The notes under the pieces were generated by a model. That model saw only the letters and a list, made by a program, of their open reading frames with translations, searched no databases and was not told the origin of the DNA. Shown in pieces: positions 7,322 to 11,266 of a DNA stretch of 11,266 nt. The position numbers and the translations under genes are program-made. The stretch's first letter is position 1; the number at the start of each line of letters is the position of its first letter. Source of the stretch: an uncultured Candidatus Saccharibacteria bacterium (GTDB taxonomy: Bacteria > Patescibacteriota > Saccharimonadia > Saccharimonadales > Saccharimonadaceae); the NCBI GenBank assembly GCA_938041005.1, contig CALHZJ010000108.1:1-11266 (forward strand). The letters run 5' to 3'.

Positions 7322-7367
7322 GTATTATCAAGGTTAGGTCTATAAGCATTAAAATAATACACCTAAC
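7322..7367. repeat. Interleaved inverted repeats between the TMEM175-like gene and the two-component operon
   Basis: Two perfect 7-bp inverted repeats are interleaved. GTATTAT (7322-7328) pairs with ATAATAC (7354-7360), and GTTAGGT (7333-7339) pairs with ACCTAAC (7361-7367). The order a-b-a'-b' is that of a pseudoknot rather than a simple hairpin. It lies just downstream of the TMEM175-like gene on the minus strand and has no T-tract, so it is not a standard terminator. It could protect the 3' end or be fortuitous. Confidence 0.4.
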
Positions 7368-7382
7368 TTTGGTCACCATTTT

Positions 7383-7964
7383 TTAGTTATTCACTCTTTT
7401 TTCAGATAGTGCTTTTAAAGTTATAATGTAAAATGCCGCAACCAAAACACTATACATCATAATCGGAGGATAGACAGTTAAGGATAAAATCAATCCCACT
7501 ACTTTAATTATTAAGTCAGGTATCAATAACTTTCTATATTGTGCGGTAGCTTCAAGTAATTCTTTCTTATCTATATTGGGTTTATCAATTGCTTTATGTA
7601 AAAACCAGTTTGCTACCGTTGACATAATAACGATCAGTCCATAAAAGAGCTGTGCCGTATGATTCATGAAATGATTACTAACTATTCCTGTAGCATAGGG
7701 CATAAATGAAACAAAAAATAAAAGATACAAATTACACCAAATAACACGTTGAGAAATTTTCTCAACCTTTTCCCATAATGTGTTTAGTGCCATCCATAAC
7801 GATCCCAACCAGAAAAAGGAAAGAAAATAAGCAAAGAAATTTTGCCGTAAATCCCAAAAAGCTTGAAGACTTGGTGTCGTTGGTTTTTCTAACTCTAAAA
7901 TCAAAATGGTCATAATAATTGCTAGAACAGCATCTGTCAATGCAATTAATCTATCTTTCTTCAT
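7383..7964 (-). CDS. TMEM175/DUF1211-type integral membrane protein, putative potassium channel subunit
   Basis: This 193-residue hydrophobic protein has about six helices (approximately 5-25, 42-62, 74-97, 103-122, 148-165, 167-185). Its first helix reads RLIALTDAVLAIIMTILILELE, which fits the TMEM175 signature RxxxFSDxxxAIxxTxxxLE with FSD changed to LTD. Length matches the single-repeat bacterial members, which assemble as tetramers and conduct K+. The altered FSD motif, which in family members lies at the inner end of the pore helix, makes actual channel activity uncertain. The ATG at 7964 has only a distant AAAGG. A -35/-10 pair TTTACA-N17-TATACA lies upstream in the divergent region shared with the first glucanase gene. 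The gene is a single unit and is noticeably more AT-rich in codon choice than the nrd and two-component genes, which could mean acquisition from a Firmicutes-like donor (inference). Confidence 0.82.
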   Translation of the reverse strand: MKKDRLIALTDAVLAIIMTILILELEKPTTPSLQAFWDLRQNFFAYFLSFFWLGSLWMALNTLWEKVEKISQRVIWCNLYLLFFVSFMPYATGIVSNHFMNHTAQLFYGLIVIMSTVANWFLHKAIDKPNIDKKELLEATAQYRKLLIPDLIIKVVGLILSLTVYPPIMMYSVLVAAFYIITLKALSEKRVNN

Positions 7965-8002
7965 CAGATTACATCGCCTTTCATTTCGTAGTATTCAATC
8001 TC

Positions 8003-8031
8003 ATTGTATAATATTTTTTAATTTTGCTGTA
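8003..8031 (-). promoter_or_regulatory. Candidate promoter of the TMEM175-like gene
   Basis: On the minus strand TTTACA is followed after 17 bases by TATACA, about 40 bases before the ATG at 7964. The -10 match is moderate, and other registers in this AT-rich stretch (for example TATTAT) are possible. Confidence 0.4.
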
Positions 8032-8048
8032 AAATTGACTATTCTTCT

Positions 8049-8077
8049 TTTATTTTTATTCTGCTTGTTGTTATAAT
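8049..8077 (+). promoter_or_regulatory. Promoter of the first GH16 gene (extended -10)
   Basis: A perfect TATAAT (8072-8077) is preceded by TG and one base, an extended -10. A weak -35, TTTATT, sits 17 bp upstream. Predicted transcription starts near 8084, giving a leader of about 24 bases that contains AAGGGGAG before the ATG at 8108. Much of the spacer (about 8053-8071) is repeated upstream of the second GH16 gene. Confidence 0.65.
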
Positions 8078-8107
8078 TGGTTTCTAACATAAATTTAAGG
8101 GGAGTGT

Positions 8108-9355
8108 ATGTTAATAAGAAAACGCTTTTTAAATACAAAAGTTAAAATATTAACCGGCATAATGATAGCTGGATTAGTTGTCAGTGGATCACTACTTACC
8201 TTGCCAACCGTACAAGCTAAGAATACTGTTAGCGATGATTATCCACTAAATGATAGCGCCAACTGGAATCAAGAGCCTGTTTGGCGCGACGAGTTTGACG
8301 GCACATCATTAGATAGAGAATCCTGGAATGTGCGTAGCGGCGGATGGGGTGCAAACCATGTTCAAAGTTGCTATAGAGACAGAGAGGAAAATGTCAATGT
8401 CAAAAACGGCAACCTAAATATAGTTGGACTATACAAGCCAGGAGAAAGGTGTAGTGGCAATGAAAAAAGCGGCAATTTCACCTCTGGATTCGTAGAAACG
8501 AAGGGCAAAAAATTTTGGACCTACGGCTATATTGAGGCTCGCATAAAAATGCCGAATAATAAGAGTACTTGGCCAGCATTCTGGATGAGCCCTAACGAAT
8601 CTGCATATGGTAGTTGGCCTCGCAGTGGTGAAATTGATATCGTAGAAACTAAAGGCTCTAACTTAGATTACGCGGCAGCAGATGCTCACTGGGGAATCTC
8701 ACCAGGATACAAGAAGCATGCCCAAGGTAAAAAATTGCCAGCTGGATTTAAAGACACTACTCAGTGGCACACTTACGGCGTAAAATGGACTGAAGGAAAA
8801 TTGGAATATTACATTGACGGCGTAAAATTCCATACAGTCAGTAGTTTTGGATGGCCAAACGCAGCAAATACACCTTATGGTCCGTTTGACAAGCCATTCT
8901 TCCTACGACTCAACTTGGCAATCGGCGGCGACTACATTGATGGCAATGGTAGCAAGTGGTCAAACGCCTACAATGCCCTAGCTAAATATCCAGAGTCATT
9001 CCCAGCAACTATGTCAATCGATTACGTTCGCGTATACGAAAGACGAACAGCTAAAGAAGTTAACGTGCCAGACAATAACTTGCGCGCTCAACTTAATAAA
9101 AACCTGTCAACAGTGCTTAGTACTGATCGTAAAGACGATCAAAAGATTACTGATGTAGAGCTAGAAAAATTGACAGATCTTAACCTAGATGCAGCCGACA
9201 ACGCATCAGAAGCAGAAAAAATTCACGATTTAACAGGCTTGGAGGCAGCTAAAAACCTCAAGTCCTTATCTCTTAAGAACAACTCTGTCTTCGACCTAAG
9301 AGCGGTTTCCAACATCAAATCTCTAAAGTCAATAAACCTAACGATTAATCGCTAA
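8108..9355 (+). CDS. Secreted GH16 family beta-glucanase with truncated LRR tail
   Basis: This 415-residue exported glycoside hydrolase probably cleaves beta-1,3- or beta-1,3-1,4-glucans. A basic N-terminus and hydrophobic core (about 11-32) end at a likely signal-peptidase site VQA|KN (after 37). The GH16 domain (about 55-312) contains E175-I-D177-I-V-E180 (nucleophile, assisting Asp, acid/base) and the usual strands ending in MSIDYVRVYE. Residues 318-413 resemble an internalin-like cap (VPDNNLRAQLNKNL) and about one and a half leucine-rich repeats. The protein then stops after SINLTINR, without the Pro-Gln spacer or sorting signal of its downstream paralogue, and should be released. I see no continuing homology in other frames after the stop, so this looks like a genuine short form, not a frameshift. 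Relative to the paralogue it carries a roughly eight-residue insertion (AADNASEAEK region) in the first repeat. GH16 also includes agarases and carrageenases, so substrate is inferred. Confidence 0.92.
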   Translation: MLIRKRFLNTKVKILTGIMIAGLVVSGSLLTLPTVQAKNTVSDDYPLNDSANWNQEPVWRDEFDGTSLDRESWNVRSGGWGANHVQSCYRDREENVNVKNGNLNIVGLYKPGERCSGNEKSGNFTSGFVETKGKKFWTYGYIEARIKMPNNKSTWPAFWMSPNESAYGSWPRSGEIDIVETKGSNLDYAAADAHWGISPGYKKHAQGKKLPAGFKDTTQWHTYGVKWTEGKLEYYIDGVKFHTVSSFGWPNAANTPYGPFDKPFFLRLNLAIGGDYIDGNGSKWSNAYNALAKYPESFPATMSIDYVRVYERRTAKEVNVPDNNLRAQLNKNLSTVLSTDRKDDQKITDVELEKLTDLNLDAADNASEAEKIHDLTGLEAAKNLKSLSLKNNSVFDLRAVSNIKSLKSINLTINR

Positions 9356-9376
9356 TTCGACTTAAGTGTTTACGAG

Positions 9377-9415
9377 AAAATTGTCATCTCATTACGGGGT
9401 GGCAATTTTTTATTT
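9377..9415 (+). terminator. Intrinsic terminator after the first GH16 gene
   Basis: AAAATTG (9377-9383) pairs with CAATTTT (9403-9409). The stem extends inward to about 14 pairs with several G-U wobbles around the loop ATTAC and is followed by a T-rich run. It lies 22 bases after the stop codon and separates the two paralogues into distinct units. Confidence 0.8.
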
Positions 9416-9479
9416 CAACCCGAAACTCCAGTAACCAACACCTCTGTAATCATGTTGTTAAAATAGCTACATATTAAAC

Positions 9480-9508
9480 TTTACTTTTATTCTGCTTATT
9501 GTTACAGT
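9480..9508 (+). promoter_or_regulatory. Promoter of the second GH16 gene
   Basis: TTTACT (9480-9485), a 17-bp spacer and a TG-extended TACAGT (9503-9508) align with the first GH16 promoter. The -10 is weaker here (TACAGT versus TATAAT), so basal expression may be lower unless an activator helps. A good GGGAGAG lies about eight bases before the ATG at 9544. Confidence 0.5.
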
Positions 9509-9543
9509 GGTGTTAAATATCAAAATATTGGGAGAGATAAAAA

Positions 9544-11266
9544 ATGTTAATAAAAAAACGTTTTTTAAATAAAAAATTTAAGGCAATAACTGGATTAATG
9601 GTCGCTGCAATTGTTATTGGTGGGTCGTTGTTCACTATGCCTATAGATAACGCCAAAAGTGCAGGAAGTCCATATCCGCCAACAGACAGTGAATATGAGA
9701 AAGTCTGGTCAGATGAGTTTAATGGAGATTCACTAGATACGAACGTATGGTCTCCATACACAGGAGGCTGGAACGCTAGTGAGGTTCAGGGGTGCTATAC
9801 AGAATCCGCGGAAAATATAAACGTCAGTGGAGGTAGCCTGAATCTGATCGGTCTATATAAACCAGGCGTAACCTGTAATAAGGGTAAAAATAAAGATTTT
9901 ACTTCTGGATTCGTAGAAACAAAAGATAAACAATCTTGGACTTACGGATATTTTGAAGCTCGCATAAAAATGCCAAATAATAAAAGTACCTGGCCAGCAT
10001 TCTGGATGAGCCCTAACGTAAAAAGATACGGTGACGGGTGGCCTATGAATGGCGAAATCGACATCGTAGAAACAAAGGGTTCTGATTTGGACTATGCTGC
10101 CGCGGATGCACACTGGGGAAAATCCATAACCAATAAGACACACAAGAACAGCCACAAATCGGACCTACCGGCAGGCTTTTCAAATACTACTGACTGGCAT
10201 ACCTATGGAGTAAAATGGACCGAAGGAAAGCTAGAATACTTCATTGACGGAAAGAGATATCACACAGTTGAAGGATTTGGTCAACCAAATGCCGCAAACA
10301 CACCGCACGGACCATTCGACGTACCATTCTTCCTGCGTCTTAACATGGCAATTGGCGGTACTTATATCGACGGCCCTGGTGGTAAATGGTCGAATGCCTA
10401 CAATGTCGTAGCAGAAGAACCAGGCACATTCCCTGCAACTATGTCAGTCGACTACGTTCGTATATACCAAAAACGAGAACCTAAAGAAGTTGAAGTCAAA
10501 GACACGGAACTACGCAAGTTGCTCAATGAAAAACTAGGAGAAAAACTTGGCACAACTCGTGCGACAGATCAAAAAATTACTGACGTAGAGTTGGAAAAAT
10601 TGACAGATCTTAACCTAGACAACTCAAATATTACCAACCTAACTGGAATAGAAGCTGCCAAGAATCTTAAGAATTTGTCGTTAAATCACAACTCAATCTC
10701 AGATATAAGCCCACTACCTGGATTGACTTCCCTAAAGACTCTATCCCTAAAAGAGAACAAGATTACAGATATAAGCCCGCTGACTGGACTGACTTCTCTA
10801 ACTTCACTAAATCTTGAAGACCAGCAGCCTAGCATTAAACCTACCGACAAATCATTCGCTTCGCCATTAAAGGATTTGGCAGGAAATGTAGTTTCCGTGA
10901 CCAACTCAGCAGACGTTATTAACAGCACGGCAACTCCTGGAAATATTCAGTTACTGTCACTGCCAGCTAGTGGAGCATCTCCTATCCTGAATACTCTTTG
11001 GACAAGAAGTGTAACAATCGGAGCAGTTTCAGCTACATTTAGCGGTACTCTGGCTATTGACACATCAGCAATCCCTAGGACAGCACAGCCACAACCTCAA
11101 CCGCAACCTCATCCACAGCCACAGCCACAACCACAACCACAGCCTGGAAATCCATCAGCTGCCACTCATAATCCAGCTAATAAGCCTCAGAGTACTGTAA
11201 GCAACCTACTTGCAAACACAGGATTTAATGTCTTCTTAGGTGTTATCGCCACTCTAGCATTAGTTG
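9544..11266 (+). CDS. Cell-wall-anchored GH16 beta-glucanase with LRR, Ig-like and LAXTG sorting regions (3' end cut)
   Basis: The frame is open from the ATG at 9544 to the window edge, giving 574 residues. It begins MLIKKRFLNKK with a hydrophobic signal core (about 13-33); the exact cleavage site is unclear. The GH16 domain (about 52-310) has E171-I-D173-I-V-E176, all catalytic acids present. An internalin-like cap (about 318-365) leads into leucine-rich repeats to about 424, including two clean 22-residue units with SDISPL and TDISPL turns. Residues 437-510 resemble the Ig-like LRR-adjacent domain of internalins (PLKDLAGNVV, ATFSGTLAI). A Pro-Gln spacer (515-534) precedes LANTG (556-560) and a hydrophobic run, an LPXTG-like LAXTG sorting signal whose last membrane residues and basic tail lie beyond the window. 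The protein should be displayed on the wall, with catalytic and LRR parts projecting outward. It is a tandem paralogue of the preceding gene. Substrate (beta-glucan) and adhesion by the LRRs are inferred. Confidence 0.93.
   Translation, partial: MLIKKRFLNKKFKAITGLMVAAIVIGGSLFTMPIDNAKSAGSPYPPTDSEYEKVWSDEFNGDSLDTNVWSPYTGGWNASEVQGCYTESAENINVSGGSLNLIGLYKPGVTCNKGKNKDFTSGFVETKDKQSWTYGYFEARIKMPNNKSTWPAFWMSPNVKRYGDGWPMNGEIDIVETKGSDLDYAAADAHWGKSITNKTHKNSHKSDLPAGFSNTTDWHTYGVKWTEGKLEYFIDGKRYHTVEGFGQPNAANTPHGPFDVPFFLRLNMAIGGTYIDGPGGKWSNAYNVVAEEPGTFPATMSVDYVRIYQKREPKEVEVKDTELRKLLNEKLGEKLGTTRATDQKITDVELEKLTDLNLDNSNITNLTGIEAAKNLKNLSLNHNSISDISPLPGLTSLKTLSLKENKITDISPLTGLTSLTSLNLEDQQPSIKPTDKSFASPLKDLAGNVVSVTNSADVINSTATPGNIQLLSLPASGASPILNTLWTRSVTIGAVSATFSGTLAIDTSAIPRTAQPQPQPQPHPQPQPQPQPQPGNPSAATHNPANKPQSTVSNLLANTGFNVFLGVIATLALV
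11086..11145 (+). repeat. Pro-Gln dipeptide-coding repeat (wall-spanning spacer)
   Basis: About ten CAR-CCN units encode alternating Gln and Pro with one His substitution. Such proline-rich spacers commonly precede sorting signals and span the peptidoglycan. The repeat could vary in length by slippage. Confidence 0.85.

Noticed and set aside
9340..9376. Early stop of the first GH16 protein as a frameshift or pseudogene.
   Set aside because: Sequence after the stop shows no similarity to the paralogue's continuing LRR region, and a good terminator follows within 22 bases, so it looks like a settled short gene.
9513..10928. Minus-strand open frames of 80-100 codons opposite the second GH16 gene.
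   Set aside because: They are shadows of a strongly supported coding region and lack start signals and domain features.

Overview
The window (about 11.3 kb, moderately AT-rich, densely coded) looks like a small-genome, anaerobically living, Gram-positive-type bacterium. The layout and protein types fit a host-associated Candidatus Saccharibacteria (TM7)-like organism best, but that is an inference from gene style, not a proven assignment. TGA is used as an ordinary stop in two ATGA overlaps (near 1880 and 6533), which argues against CPR lineages that recode UGA. There are no RNA genes, CRISPR arrays or insertion sequences.

Positions 1-5543, minus strand: an anaerobic nucleotide-reduction operon. 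Reading leftward from a promoter at about 5454-5483, it encodes a class III ribonucleotide reductase (nrdD), its radical-SAM activase (nrdG), a short FNR-type flavoprotein reductase and a 590-residue, extremely acidic, cysteine-containing protein of unknown function. All four genes overlap at their junctions. The promoter carries two near-palindromic NrdR-type boxes 32 bp apart, one inside the -35/-10 spacer and one over the predicted start site. The two downstream genes should therefore fall under the same dNTP-sensing control as nrdD. The start of a further minus-strand gene, cut by the window edge, follows and may have its own leaderless promoter.

Positions 5543-7206, minus strand: an OmpR/PhoB-type response regulator and a two-pass membrane histidine kinase with a 4-bp overlap. 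The regulator starts with GTG six bases after a perfect TATAAT, so its mRNA is probably leaderless.

Positions 7383-7964, minus strand: a six-helix TMEM175/DUF1211-type membrane protein, divergent from what follows.

Positions 8108-11266, plus strand: two tandem paralogous secreted GH16 family beta-glucanases, each followed by internalin-like leucine-rich repeats. The first stops early in the LRR region. The second continues through more LRRs, an Ig-like LRR-adjacent segment, a Pro-Gln spacer and an LANTG sorting motif, and leaves the window inside its membrane anchor. Their promoters share a conserved block, so the duplication appears to have included the regulatory region. The pair probably gives one released and one wall-attached enzyme acting on beta-glucans in the surroundings or on a host cell.

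The most novel-looking element is the NrdR-controlled operon that couples NrdD/NrdG to a dedicated flavoprotein and a Cys-bearing polyacidic protein, a candidate built-in electron supply for glycyl-radical enzyme activation.
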